Positions 25,243 through 33,522 of a DNA stretch of 64,000 nucleotides are shown piece after piece (position 1 is the first letter of the stretch; each line of letters starts with the position of its first letter). The DNA comes from CAVXXD01 sp963765625 (GTDB taxonomy: Bacteria; Actinomycetota; Geothermincolia; Geothermincolales; Geothermincolaceae). The stretch spans positions 1 through 64,000 of the forward strand of contig CAVXXD010000004.1 of NCBI GenBank assembly GCA_963765625.1, read 5' to 3'. The notes under the pieces were generated by a model. It was not told the origin of the DNA. It did no database searches and saw only the letters and a program-made list of their open reading frames with translations. The position numbers were made by a program, and so were the translations under genes.

Positions 25243-26652
25243 CTAGATATTATAACCGATGGAGAGGTGGGCGACCCGGACCGTCTCCGGCGTCACCTTG
25301 AAGTCGTCGTCGATGCGCTGACCCACCAGCCAGGCGATACGCCCTGCCGAAAGCAGGGCCAGGGTGCGCTGCCGCTCCCGGCGAGGGACCTTGGCATCGG
25401 TGAGGAAGTCCTGTACTTTGCGATGGCCGGGCGCTCCCAGGGGCTTGAAACGATCCCCGGGCTCGATAAGCCGCAACTCCAGCGGGAATAACAACCGGTC
25501 GAGGTCGAGCGATGCTTCCCACGGGCCGTTCGTGAGGTGGGATCCGCCCGGGGCTTCGGCCTCGGCGAAGGTGACTCGCAGGCAGTCCCCGGTCGCCGGG
25601 AAAGCGTATTCCCCCTCTCCCGGAATCTCCATCACCTTCCCGGCTTCCGGGACGTCTTCCGGAAAACTCTCAAGGCACGGCAGGAAGACCACGCTGCTGT
25701 ATTCGCGCACCGCTTTCCATCCCCCCGGCAGGTCCATGGCGTTTCCGCTCCGGCCCTCGCATACGTTGGCGCGCAGGTCCTCGATGAGGTTGAACGAAGG
25801 GCGCAGGCCCAGGGAGATAAGATGTTCCCGCAGGAGGAGGCGCCGCCCTGCCACGGGGAGGTCGCCGTAGGCTTCCAGGCCGATGGAGCCAGCCTCGCAG
25901 GGAGCGGCGGCGGGCTGATCGGACATTCCCGCGGACCTCTCTTCTTCCAGCATGTCCAGGATGCGGGCGAGGTTCTCCCTCACCGCCGGGTTGAACCCGT
26001 CCTCAAGATAGGGAAGAAGGCCGTGACGCACCCTGTTGCGGGGTATGGCCTGGTCCTGGTTGGAGGGGTCGCGCAGCGGGGGCATGGGCAGGCAGGCCGC
26101 GTAGCCTTCGATCTCGGAAGTCCATACGAAGGTGAGCGGGCGGACGTATGGTCCGCGCACGGGCGGGATGGAAGCCAGGGCCCGGGGGCCGGCCCCGGTG
26201 ATCAGGCGGAGAAGCAGGGTCTCCACCCGGTCGTCGGCCTGATGGCCGAGGGCGACGTGGTCAAAACCGCCATCTCTCCTGCGCTTCTCCAGGGCGGTGT
26301 ATCTCGCTTCCCGGGCTGCTTCCTCCGGGCTCAGGCGGCCTCCGGAGCTTTCCCGCTCCACGTTGACCCGCTCGCAGGCAAACGGCAGCCCGTAAGCCTC
26401 CGCCACCCGTCCGACGTAAACAGCCTCGGACGCGGACTCAGGCCTGAGGGCGTGGTCGACATGGAAGACCTCCAGGCTCAGCCCGAAGGATCCGCTGAGG
26501 CGCGAGAGGACATCCAGCAGTACCAGGGAGTCGGGCCCGCCCGATACCGCCACCAGTACCTTGTCCCCCTCCCGCAGCATGTCGTATCGCTCGATGGCGT
26601 GCCGGGCTTTTTCCAGCACCCTGTACGCTTCGCGGGGCAGCTTCTTATCCAT
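25243..26652 (-). CDS. tilS: tRNA(Ile)-lysidine synthase (TilS)
   Basis: Adds lysine to C34 of tRNA-Ile(CAU) so it reads AUA, using ATP. The PP-loop motif VAVSGGPDSLVLLDVL is at about residues 33-48. HVDHALRPES (about 64-73), ALGHQADDRVETLLLRL and the DPSNQDQAIPRNRVRHGLLPYL segment (tRNA/lysine site) follow. The C-terminal part (about 360-465) has the TilS tail LLFPLELRLIEPGDRFKPLGAPGHRKVQDFL. At 469 residues it is a full three-domain form. The start ATG 26652 has GAGAGG 5 nt upstream. Confidence 0.95.
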   Translation of the reverse strand: MDKKLPREAYRVLEKARHAIERYDMLREGDKVLVAVSGGPDSLVLLDVLSRLSGSFGLSLEVFHVDHALRPESASEAVYVGRVAEAYGLPFACERVNVERESSGGRLSPEEAAREARYTALEKRRRDGGFDHVALGHQADDRVETLLLRLITGAGPRALASIPPVRGPYVRPLTFVWTSEIEGYAACLPMPPLRDPSNQDQAIPRNRVRHGLLPYLEDGFNPAVRENLARILDMLEEERSAGMSDQPAAAPCEAGSIGLEAYGDLPVAGRRLLLREHLISLGLRPSFNLIEDLRANVCEGRSGNAMDLPGGWKAVREYSSVVFLPCLESFPEDVPEAGKVMEIPGEGEYAFPATGDCLRVTFAEAEAPGGSHLTNGPWEASLDLDRLLFPLELRLIEPGDRFKPLGAPGHRKVQDFLTDAKVPRRERQRTLALLSAGRIAWLVGQRIDDDFKVTPETVRVAHLSIGYNI

Positions 26653-26667
26653 GACGACCTCTCTACG

Positions 26668-27591
26668 CTACCAGATGCCGGAGGGGCTGTTGACCCGGGT
26701 GATCATCCACAGGCCGTCCACGTAGTCCAGCTCAACGTAAAATTCCTCCCGCCCGGCCGGAGAGTCGTATTCCACCACTACGTGGGCAACGGCCCAGTCC
26801 AACCCGTCTTCCTTTACCGACTCGACATCGTAGGTCTCGCAACGGGCCCGGAGACCGGAGTAGTTCGCCTCGCCCACCCTGGCGATGAACTGCTCCACGC
26901 CATACTCTTCCAGGAGGGGCGAGTAGGGAGAGAGCATGTAGTACATCCTTTCTCCGTCACCCTGATTGAAAAGGCCGTACCAGTCGGCCATGGCCTCTTC
27001 CGGGCTGGGAAGGGCCGCCTCATCCGTAACCGTGGCGGCGGTGCCGGCCTCGTCGGGCCCCGGCCCGGCGAACATCCGTAGTGCTTCGGCCAGCCCCCAG
27101 ACGTTCTCATCCAGCGCGGCCCCGTTGTACTCCTGGGCATCCTGGTAGTCGCCGAGGGACTGGCGGGCCCTGGCGGCAAGATCCTCGATATCCGGCAACC
27201 CCTCCTCCTCTCCCCCAACTGCCATATCCAGGTAGTCCTGCAACCCTTTCATGTAACTGGAGAATCCCGAAAGAAAGGAGACCAGAAGATTGTTGTACTT
27301 CTCCTGGTATTCCGGGACCAGCAGCTTGCGGTCCAGGTCCCTCCGAAAGGAATCAGCCGCCTGGCGGACGTCCCCGGCCTGCAGCCAGAACCTCTCCGCC
27401 CCCCCCTCTTGCGTAAGGCCTGCCAGCCCTTCGACCAGCAGTTCGGACCGTTCCTCGATGACCAGCCACCTCTGGAGCACCTTTTCCACGTAGCGGTCGG
27501 TGGAGTTGCCGCAGCCATAGACCTGCGCCAGCAGAACTCCGGCGAAAGCTACGATAATCGCGATTGCGCGAAGGCTCTTCCTGCTACGCAT
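26668..27591 (-). CDS. Putative lipoprotein of unknown function
   Basis: I do not recognise a named family. The 307-residue product opens with a basic n-region and hydrophobic stretch, then QVYGCGNS, a near-lipobox with Cys27, so it is probably a lipoprotein facing the outside. The middle (about 30-170) is helical and charged. After an Ala/Thr-rich linker (about 180-195) the last about 110 residues (EEAMADWYGLFNQGDGERMYYMLSPYSPLLEEYG ... VELDYVDGLWMITRV) look like an NTF2/SnoaL-type alpha+beta domain. ATG 27591 lies 6 nt past the upstream stop with AGGA only 1 nt before it, so start strength is uncertain. Its place beside tilS may be incidental. Confidence 0.7.
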   Translation of the reverse strand: MRSRKSLRAIAIIVAFAGVLLAQVYGCGNSTDRYVEKVLQRWLVIEERSELLVEGLAGLTQEGGAERFWLQAGDVRQAADSFRRDLDRKLLVPEYQEKYNNLLVSFLSGFSSYMKGLQDYLDMAVGGEEEGLPDIEDLAARARQSLGDYQDAQEYNGAALDENVWGLAEALRMFAGPGPDEAGTAATVTDEAALPSPEEAMADWYGLFNQGDGERMYYMLSPYSPLLEEYGVEQFIARVGEANYSGLRARCETYDVESVKEDGLDWAVAHVVVEYDSPAGREEFYVELDYVDGLWMITRVNSPSGIW

Positions 27592-27597
27592 TTCCTG

Positions 27598-28017
27598 TCA
27601 GTCTCGGTGCCAGTAGACCCGGGCAAACGTGGAATCTTCCTGCCACTTGATCTCCAACTGGCCGTGGTAGGCCTTTTCAAATTCCTTTCCCAGGCGTTCG
27701 GCCAGGGTCTGGTCGGTGGTCTCGATTATTATCTCGTCTTCCTTCTCCTCGATGTGGGCTATGCGGGCCGCGATGTTCTTGAGGAGTTTCTTCTCCGCCA
27801 CGCTGCGGATGAGGTTCTTGGCCTCTTCCTTGTGCGAGGCCAGGAAGCCGCCCGACAAGTGGACCACACCGTCGATCTTACCCCGTGCGACCCGGTCGCA
27901 CCCGGGGCAGAGGCATCTCTCCCAGTCTTTCTTGCGTATACCCTTCTCCCTCAAGCTCTCGTCAAACGCCCATTTTTCGTCGACGCAGACCGCGTAGCAT
28001 GAAGGGCAGATCTTCAT
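27598..28017 (-). CDS. Small Cys-rich protein resembling the BCAM0308/NMD3-like family
   Basis: Function unknown. The 139-residue protein starts MKICPSCYAVCVDEKW and has a second pair CLCPGCDRVARGKIDG (about 35-50). This forms a four-Cys zinc-ribbon-like head (CxxC ... CxxC), followed by an alpha+beta region rich in Glu/Lys (NIAARIAHIEEKEDEIIIETTD). I recall this head and the GGFLxxH-like segment (SGGFLASHKEEAKNLI) from the BCAM0308 family, from memory only. Start at ATG 28017 is fixed by AAGGAGG 5 nt upstream; an earlier GTG would sit on a second Shine-Dalgarno. It lies between alr and the lipoprotein. Confidence 0.65.
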   Translation of the reverse strand: MKICPSCYAVCVDEKWAFDESLREKGIRKKDWERCLCPGCDRVARGKIDGVVHLSGGFLASHKEEAKNLIRSVAEKKLLKNIAARIAHIEEKEDEIIIETTDQTLAERLGKEFEKAYHGQLEIKWQEDSTFARVYWHRD

Positions 28018-28086
28018 ACGCTCCTCCTTAGTAACGGACACTCCTTTTTCCAACTCTATATACCCACCCGCACACCGGCCAGGCAT

Positions 28087-29199
28087 TCAATGGTAGGTCC
28101 GGCGGACCCGCTTACCCAGTCCACAGACTATCTCATAGTTTATGGTATCGGCATGCGCGGCCATCTCCTCAACGCCGATGGACTCGTCTCCCGAGCGCCC
28201 GACCAGGATGACCTCCTCGCCCGGTTCGCGGGCATCCTCGCCCAGGTCGACCATGGCCATGTCCATGCATATGGTGCCCGCCTGGCGGTAACGTTTCCCC
28301 CCGATGAGCACGGACATGCGGTTAGAGAGGCGCCGTGTCAACCCGTCGCCGTATCCGATGGGCATGACGCCAATCCAGCCGTCGCGCTCCAGCCTGTATT
28401 TCAGGCCGTAGCTGACCCCTTCTCCAGCGGCCGCCCCGAAGACGTGGGCCAGGGAAGTAGTCAGGCGCAAAGCCGGATTGAGAGCCACCATCCCCTCATA
28501 GCCCGGGCCGGGATAGAGGCCGTACATGGCGATGCCCATTCTGACCATGTCCAGTTCCGCCTCGGGCATGGAGAGGGCGGCTCCGCTGGCAGCCGCGTGC
28601 TTGCAGGCGAAGGCGTGCCCGGCCCGTTCCAGCCTCTCCACCGCCTCGAGGAAAGTCTCGATCTGGGTCCGGTTGAAAGGGTTGCCCGGCTCTGAAGCCA
28701 GGGCGAAGTGAGTATAGACCCCCTCCGTCTCGAGGGAGGGAAGGGCGGCGATGTACCCGGCTTCTTCAACACATGAAGAAGGGTCGATGCCCACGCGGTG
28801 CATACCGGTGTCCAGCTTGAGATGGACCGGGACCTGTCTCCCCGCGCACACCGCCGCTGAACTCAGCTCCGATGCCCAGGCACGGGAGTACACGGTGGGG
28901 GTCAGTTCCAGGTCGACCACCCGGGCCGCTGCCGCGGGGGGCGGCTCGAAGAGGAGCTGGATGGGTGCGGAGATCCCTGCTTCCCTCAACCGCTCGGCCT
29001 CTTCCACCAGGGCCACGCCCAGGCGCGAAGCCCCGGCCTGCAGGGCCGCGCGGGCCACTTCCAGGTCGCCATGTCCGTAAGCGTCCGATTTCACCACGGC
29101 CATGATCGCCGTTGAGGGGCGCAGGCGCGAACGGAAGAGCCGGACGTTGTCTTCAATGGCCCGCAGGGAGACTTCGGCGCGGGTGGGGCGATGGCTCAA
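28087..29199 (-). CDS. alr: Alanine racemase (Alr)
   Basis: PLP enzyme making D-alanine for peptidoglycan. The 370-residue protein has the PLP lysine in AVVKSDAYGHG (Lys about 37), KLDTGMHRVG (about 132-141), RMGIAMYGLYPGPGYE (about 217-232) and the second-subunit Tyr in GEGVSYGLKYR (about 262). GYGDGLTRRLSN and CMDMAMVDLGE also match. Start is TTG 29199, which overlaps the TGA stop of the CBS gene as TTGA, so translation is probably coupled. Length is normal. Confidence 0.95.
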   Translation of the reverse strand: MSHRPTRAEVSLRAIEDNVRLFRSRLRPSTAIMAVVKSDAYGHGDLEVARAALQAGASRLGVALVEEAERLREAGISAPIQLLFEPPPAAAARVVDLELTPTVYSRAWASELSSAAVCAGRQVPVHLKLDTGMHRVGIDPSSCVEEAGYIAALPSLETEGVYTHFALASEPGNPFNRTQIETFLEAVERLERAGHAFACKHAAASGAALSMPEAELDMVRMGIAMYGLYPGPGYEGMVALNPALRLTTSLAHVFGAAAGEGVSYGLKYRLERDGWIGVMPIGYGDGLTRRLSNRMSVLIGGKRYRQAGTICMDMAMVDLGEDAREPGEEVILVGRSGDESIGVEEMAAHADTINYEIVCGLGKRVRRTYH

Positions 29200-29669
29200 T
29201 CCGCCGGCCCCCCTTGTGCCAGGGCCCGGACGACGTCGGCTCGGGTGATGATGCCCTGCAGGGCCCCGTCGCTGACCACCAGCACGTATTCATAGTCCTT
29301 ATCCACCATGCTCGTGGCTATCTCGGAGATGTCGCTGTCAGGGCTGGCGGTGGGATAACTGGTGTCCATGACCTCCCCCGCCGTCGCTCCCACCGCTTTT
29401 TTAAGTTCGCTCTCGAACTTCTTCAGCGAGCCGGGCAGCATGATGTATCCTTCCAGAAAATGGAAGAAAGTGGGGTAGTGGACACGGGCGTCCTGATGTA
29501 CCAGGTCTTCCTCCGAGACCACCCCTACCAGTACATCCTGTTCGTCGAAGACGGGAACGGCGCGCAAGCGGTTGTCGGCCATCAGGCGGGCCACCTCGGT
29601 TACCGGGGTGTCCGTCCGAACACTGACGATATCGCTGGTCATGATGGTCTTCGCGGTTATTTCGGCCAT
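29196..29669 (-). CDS. Two-CBS-domain protein
   Basis: Probable adenine-nucleotide-sensing regulatory protein. The 157 residues contain CBS1 (about 5-58: AKTIMTSDIVSVRTDTPVTE ... GVVSEEDLV) and CBS2 (about 95-152: GEVMDTSYPTASPDSDISEIA ... GIITRADVVRAL). A linker between them (FFHFLEGYIMLPGSLKKFESELKKA) is of the type seen in stand-alone CBS proteins. Start is ATG 29669 behind GGGAGGAGAT; longer in-frame starts read into nnr and are rejected. It lies between nnr and alr and shares TTGA with alr. What it regulates cannot be told. Confidence 0.9.
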   Translation of the reverse strand: MAEITAKTIMTSDIVSVRTDTPVTEVARLMADNRLRAVPVFDEQDVLVGVVSEEDLVHQDARVHYPTFFHFLEGYIMLPGSLKKFESELKKAVGATAGEVMDTSYPTASPDSDISEIATSMVDKDYEYVLVVSDGALQGIITRADVVRALAQGGPAD

Positions 29670-29694
29670 ATCTCCTCCCTTTTCGTGTTGCGTG

Positions 29695-31230
29695 TTACCT
29701 GTTTCCTCTCGACCTTGCCAGGGGCAGGTGTGAGAGGATGTCTCCCGCCACCATGCCCACCTCCCCCGAGATGTGAGCGGCCAGTTCCCCCGCCTTGCCA
29801 TGGAGGTATACTCCGCAGCACGCGGCGGTGTAGGGCTCAAGCCCCTGGGAGAGGAAGGTGGCGATGCACCCCGCCAGCACGTCACCGCTGCCGGCGGTAG
29901 CCATGCCCGGATGGCCGGAGGTGTTGATCCCCACCCATCCTTTTTCGTGCGCAACCACGGTGTGCGCCCCCTTCAATACCACCACACAACCGAAATCGGC
30001 GGCTGCGCCCACCGCGGCGTCGATACGGTCCACCTGGATCTCGTGGGTGGACCGGCCGGTCAGGCGGCTCAACTCACCCGGATGTGGCGTGATCACCAGG
30101 GGGGCCTCACGGTCCGCCAGGCACTCGGACCGGCCGGCCATGCAGTTGAGGCCGTCGGCATCCAGCAGCAGTGGACCGTTGTAACGGGCCAGTAACCCTT
30201 CCACCAGCCGGGCGGAACCTTCCTCCTTTCCCAACCCGGGCCCTACGGCCAGGGCATCGAAGCCCTCCGCGGCATCCAGGATGGGTTCAAGAGCCGCTTC
30301 GCTCAAGTGCCCCGGCGGGTCTTCCGGGAGAGGCAGGGTCATGGCTTCAGTCAACTTGATCTCAAATATGTCATTCAGGCCGGCCGCCACCCCCAGGGTG
30401 ACCACGCCGGCTCCGCTGCGCAGGACCGCGCGCGCCGCCAGGGCGGCCGCGCCGGTGAGGCCGGGCGACCCCGCAACGATCAGCACCCTGCCGCACTCCC
30501 CCTTGTGGGCGTCGGGCTTGCGGACAGGGTATTCTTTTTCTATGGAGCGGTCGATGGTCTCCATCCGGCTGCTCGCGGCTTGGTCGACCAGCGGAGCGGG
30601 GATACCGATGTCCCTTACCACCAGGTCGCCGACCAGGGCAGCTCCGGGATAAAGGTAGAGGCCGGTCTTGGGATAGGCGAAGGTGACCGTCCGGTCGGCC
30701 CGGATGGCCGGGCCGTCAACCCCGCCGGTCCTGCCGTCCACACCGGACGGGAGGTCCACCGACAGCACCGGCCGGCCGGCGCTGTTGACCGCCTCGATGC
30801 ACTCGCCGTATATCCCCCCGGCAACTCCCCTGAAGCCGATGCCGAAGATGGCGTCGATGACCAGGTCGGCCGGGATCATAGCCCGCTGCAGTTCGTCGAG
30901 GCCGTAGGGCTTCCAGCCCTGTCCGGATTCCACCAGGCACTCCAGGTTGGCCCGGGCATCCGGATGGAGGCCGGCTGGTTCGTCCAGAAGAAAAACCTCG
31001 ACCCTGGCGCCCCACTCGGCCAGATAGCGCGCGGCAACCAGGCCATCCCCGCCGTTCTTACCCTTGGCGGAGACGATTACCACTCTTTTCTCCAGGCAAC
31101 TCGAGAGCATGTCGCGGGCCTGTGCCGCCGTGGCCCGCCCGGCCTCCTCCATCAGCCGCAGCGGGTCCGCCCCGCGCTCGATGGCCAGTGCGTCCAGCGC
31201 CTGCATCTCGCCGGGCCACAGTATCTTCAA
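29695..31230 (-). CDS. nnr: Bifunctional NAD(P)HX epimerase / ADP-dependent dehydratase
   Basis: Repairs hydrated NAD(P)H. The N-terminal epimerase domain (about 1-215, YjeF_N) shows SAKGKNGGDGLVAARYLAEWG (about 53-73), DAIFGIGFRG and VLSVDLPSGVDGRTG. The C-terminal kinase-like dehydratase domain (about 235-505) shows GRVLIVAGSPGLTGAA, ALAVGPGLGKEEGS, LLLDADGLN, ITPHPGELSRL and the catalytic HPGMATAGSGDVLAG. At 511 residues it is a standard fused enzyme. Start is TTG 31230, overlapping the acpS stop as TTGA. Confidence 0.95.
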   Translation of the reverse strand: MKILWPGEMQALDALAIERGADPLRLMEEAGRATAAQARDMLSSCLEKRVVIVSAKGKNGGDGLVAARYLAEWGARVEVFLLDEPAGLHPDARANLECLVESGQGWKPYGLDELQRAMIPADLVIDAIFGIGFRGVAGGIYGECIEAVNSAGRPVLSVDLPSGVDGRTGGVDGPAIRADRTVTFAYPKTGLYLYPGAALVGDLVVRDIGIPAPLVDQAASSRMETIDRSIEKEYPVRKPDAHKGECGRVLIVAGSPGLTGAAALAARAVLRSGAGVVTLGVAAGLNDIFEIKLTEAMTLPLPEDPPGHLSEAALEPILDAAEGFDALAVGPGLGKEEGSARLVEGLLARYNGPLLLDADGLNCMAGRSECLADREAPLVITPHPGELSRLTGRSTHEIQVDRIDAAVGAAADFGCVVVLKGAHTVVAHEKGWVGINTSGHPGMATAGSGDVLAGCIATFLSQGLEPYTAACCGVYLHGKAGELAAHISGEVGMVAGDILSHLPLARSRGNR

Positions 31231-31616
31231 TCTTGTTCCTCCTCACACGAGATCATGACCATGGCCACCGCGCACTCCCTTTCGTGGGAGAGGCTGAGGG
31301 AGATCTCCCCGATCCCCAGGCCACGCACTTCTTCCCCGGTGCCCCCGGTGATGCGCAGCGCCGGCCGGCCTCCCTCCGTGTCCACCTCGTAATCGAGAAA
31401 ACGCAGAACCCGGGACCGGCCGGAAAGAGCTTTAAAGGCCGCTTCCTTCGCCGCGAAGCGCGCCGCGAAGTGGCGGGCCGGGTCCGAGAAGCGTTCGCAG
31501 TAGCCGATCTCCCCCGGGGTAAAGACGCGCCGGGCGAATTCGGGGTGCCTTTCCATGATCCCGCGGATGCGCCCTATCTCCACGATATCCACCCCTACGC
31601 GATGCGAGTGTCCCAT
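31227..31616 (-). CDS. acpS: Holo-[acyl-carrier-protein] synthase (AcpS)
   Basis: Transfers 4'-phosphopantetheine from CoA to acyl carrier protein. The 129-residue product starts MGHSHRVGVDIVEIGRI (Mg-binding Asp about 9). It has RRVFTPGEIGYCERF (about 33-47), FAARFAAKEAAFKAL (about 54-68, catalytic Glu), and the C-terminal ISLSLSHERECAVAMVM typical of the family. A longer in-frame start would add a Gly/Arg-rich stretch overlapping glmS and is rejected. The gene couples to nnr through TTGA. Confidence 0.93.
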   Translation of the reverse strand: MGHSHRVGVDIVEIGRIRGIMERHPEFARRVFTPGEIGYCERFSDPARHFAARFAAKEAAFKALSGRSRVLRFLDYEVDTEGGRPALRITGGTGEEVRGLGIGEISLSLSHERECAVAMVMISCEEEQD

Positions 31617-31651
31617 GCTGCCCCCGTTTGGATCCGTGCCTCTTCCCGGGC

Positions 31652-33484
31652 CTATTCGACCGTGACCGTCTTGGCCAGATTGCGCGGCTGGTCCACGTTG
31701 CACCCCCGCTTCCTGGCGATATGATAAGCCAGCATCTGCAGCACCGGGGTGATGAGGATGGGATTGAGGATGGGGTCCGCCTCCGGCACGTAGATGACCC
31801 GGTCGCTGTGGGAGGCGATTTCCCGGTCCCCTTCGGTCGCCACCGTCATCAACGGAGCCCTGCGGGCCCGGATCTCCTCCAGGTTGCCGACCATCTTCTC
31901 GTAGACCTGGTCACGTGGGGCCAGCGCCACCACCGGGAAACCGGGATGGAGCAGGGCGATGGGGCCGTGCTTCATCTCTCCGGCGGGATAGCCCTCCGCG
32001 TGGATATAGGAGATCTCCTTCAGTTTCAAAGCCCCTTCCATGGCCACCGGGTAGTTTATGTTGCGGCCGAGGAAAAGAAAATCTTCACTCTGATAATATT
32101 CTTCGGCATATTCCTGCACCAGTGATTCGCTCGAAAGCACTTTTTCCAGCAGAGCCGGAACGGTCTCGAGGTCCTGCATGATCCGGGCGATCTCGGCCTT
32201 TTCCATGCACCGCATCCGCCCAGCCAGGTACAGGCCCAGCAGGTAGACCGCGGCGATCTGGACGATGAAGGTCTTGGTCGCGGCTACGCCGATCTCCGGC
32301 CCCGCGTGGGTATGTATGACCGCGTCGGCATCGGAGGCCATCTGGCTGCCCACCGTGTTGACGATGCAGACGGTGCGGGACTTGCGCTCCAGCGCCCCCC
32401 GCAAGGCGGCCATGGTGTCGGCCGTCTCGCCGGACTGGCTGATGGCCACCACCAGGGTCTTGGAGTCCAGCTTGGGCTCCCGGTAGCGGAACTCCGAAGC
32501 GATGTCCACTTCCACCGGGATGTCCATCCAGCGCTCGAAGACGTAACGGGCCAGCAAGGCGGCGTGATAGGAAGTGCCGCAAGCTATGAAGATGATACGC
32601 TGCAGGCCCCGCGGGTCGATGAGGTCCGGGGGGAGAAGGCCGGGAAAGAAACCCCGTACGGCGTCGAAGGGGTTGCCGTATAGGGTATCCGCCCAGGCGG
32701 CCGGCTGCTCATGGATCTCCTTGAGCATGAAGTCGTCGTAGCCGCCCTTCTCGGCGGCGTCGATGTCGTAATCGGCCGTGAAGGGCTCACGGGGCTGCCT
32801 CTCTCCATTCAGGTCGGTGATCTCAAACCGGTCTTCGGAGATCTCCACGACGTCACCGTTTCTAAGAAGAACAGCGCGCCGGGTATGCTGCAGGAATGCC
32901 GGTATGGCTGACGCCAGGAACACTTCACCCTCACCCAGCCCCACCAGCAGCGGGCTGTCCATGCGGGCACCCACCATTATCCCGGGGTCGTCCAGCGAGA
33001 AGCAGGCGACGGCATAGGCGCCCCGGACCTGACGCAGGGCCTTGCGCACCGCGTCGGCCAGGCCGTTACCGTCCAGGTTCTCCTCAATCAGATGGACCAG
33101 TACTTCCGAGTCGGTCTCGGAAGTGAACCTGTGGCCTTTCTCGATCAGTTTCTCTTTCAGTTCCTGGAAGTTCTCCAAGATGCCGTTGTGCACCAGGGCG
33201 ATGCGGCCGCCGCAGTCCAGGTGGGGGTGGGCGTTCTCCTCCGAGGGCCGGCCGTGGGTAGCCCACCTGGTGTGGCCGATGCCCATGCAGCCGTCGATGT
33301 AACGCCCGCCCAGTGCTTCCTCCAGACGGTCGAGGTTGCCTTCGCTCTTGATAGTGAGGATGCCGGAGTCCTCCCAGACCGACATTCCGGCCGAATCGTA
33401 CCCGCGATATTCGAGGCTGCGCAGCCCCTCCATGAGGAGCGCGCCTTTGGCCTTAGGCCCGATATAACCGACAATACCGCACAT
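31652..33484 (-). CDS. glmS: Glutamine-fructose-6-phosphate aminotransferase, isomerizing (GlmS)
   Basis: Makes glucosamine-6-phosphate from fructose-6-phosphate and glutamine. The 610 residues begin with the catalytic Cys right after Met (MCGIVGYIG), then HTRWATHGRPSEENAHPHLD (about 71-90) and LVHNGILENF. Two SIS isomerase domains follow (GTSYHAALLARYVFE about 302; SQSGETADTMAAL about 348; GRNINYPVAMEGALKLKEISYIHAEGYPAGEMKHGPIALL about 470-510). It ends NLAKTVTVE. The 38-nt gap to glmM cannot hold a glmS ribozyme. It makes the substrate of GlmM. Confidence 0.97.
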   Translation of the reverse strand: MCGIVGYIGPKAKGALLMEGLRSLEYRGYDSAGMSVWEDSGILTIKSEGNLDRLEEALGGRYIDGCMGIGHTRWATHGRPSEENAHPHLDCGGRIALVHNGILENFQELKEKLIEKGHRFTSETDSEVLVHLIEENLDGNGLADAVRKALRQVRGAYAVACFSLDDPGIMVGARMDSPLLVGLGEGEVFLASAIPAFLQHTRRAVLLRNGDVVEISEDRFEITDLNGERQPREPFTADYDIDAAEKGGYDDFMLKEIHEQPAAWADTLYGNPFDAVRGFFPGLLPPDLIDPRGLQRIIFIACGTSYHAALLARYVFERWMDIPVEVDIASEFRYREPKLDSKTLVVAISQSGETADTMAALRGALERKSRTVCIVNTVGSQMASDADAVIHTHAGPEIGVAATKTFIVQIAAVYLLGLYLAGRMRCMEKAEIARIMQDLETVPALLEKVLSSESLVQEYAEEYYQSEDFLFLGRNINYPVAMEGALKLKEISYIHAEGYPAGEMKHGPIALLHPGFPVVALAPRDQVYEKMVGNLEEIRARRAPLMTVATEGDREIASHSDRVIYVPEADPILNPILITPVLQMLAYHIARKRGCNVDQPRNLAKTVTVE

Positions 33485-33522
33485 CTGTCAGTCACCTTTC
33501 TGCCGGATGCGCCGGCAGCTTA

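Noticed and set aside
25537..27081. A 514-codon plus-strand frame over tilS and the lipoprotein gene
   Set aside because: Covers two minus-strand genes with good starts; no recognisable domains.
33485..33522. glmS ribozyme upstream of glmS
   Set aside because: The gap between glmM and glmS is only 38 nt, too short for the ribozyme, and the core is not seen.
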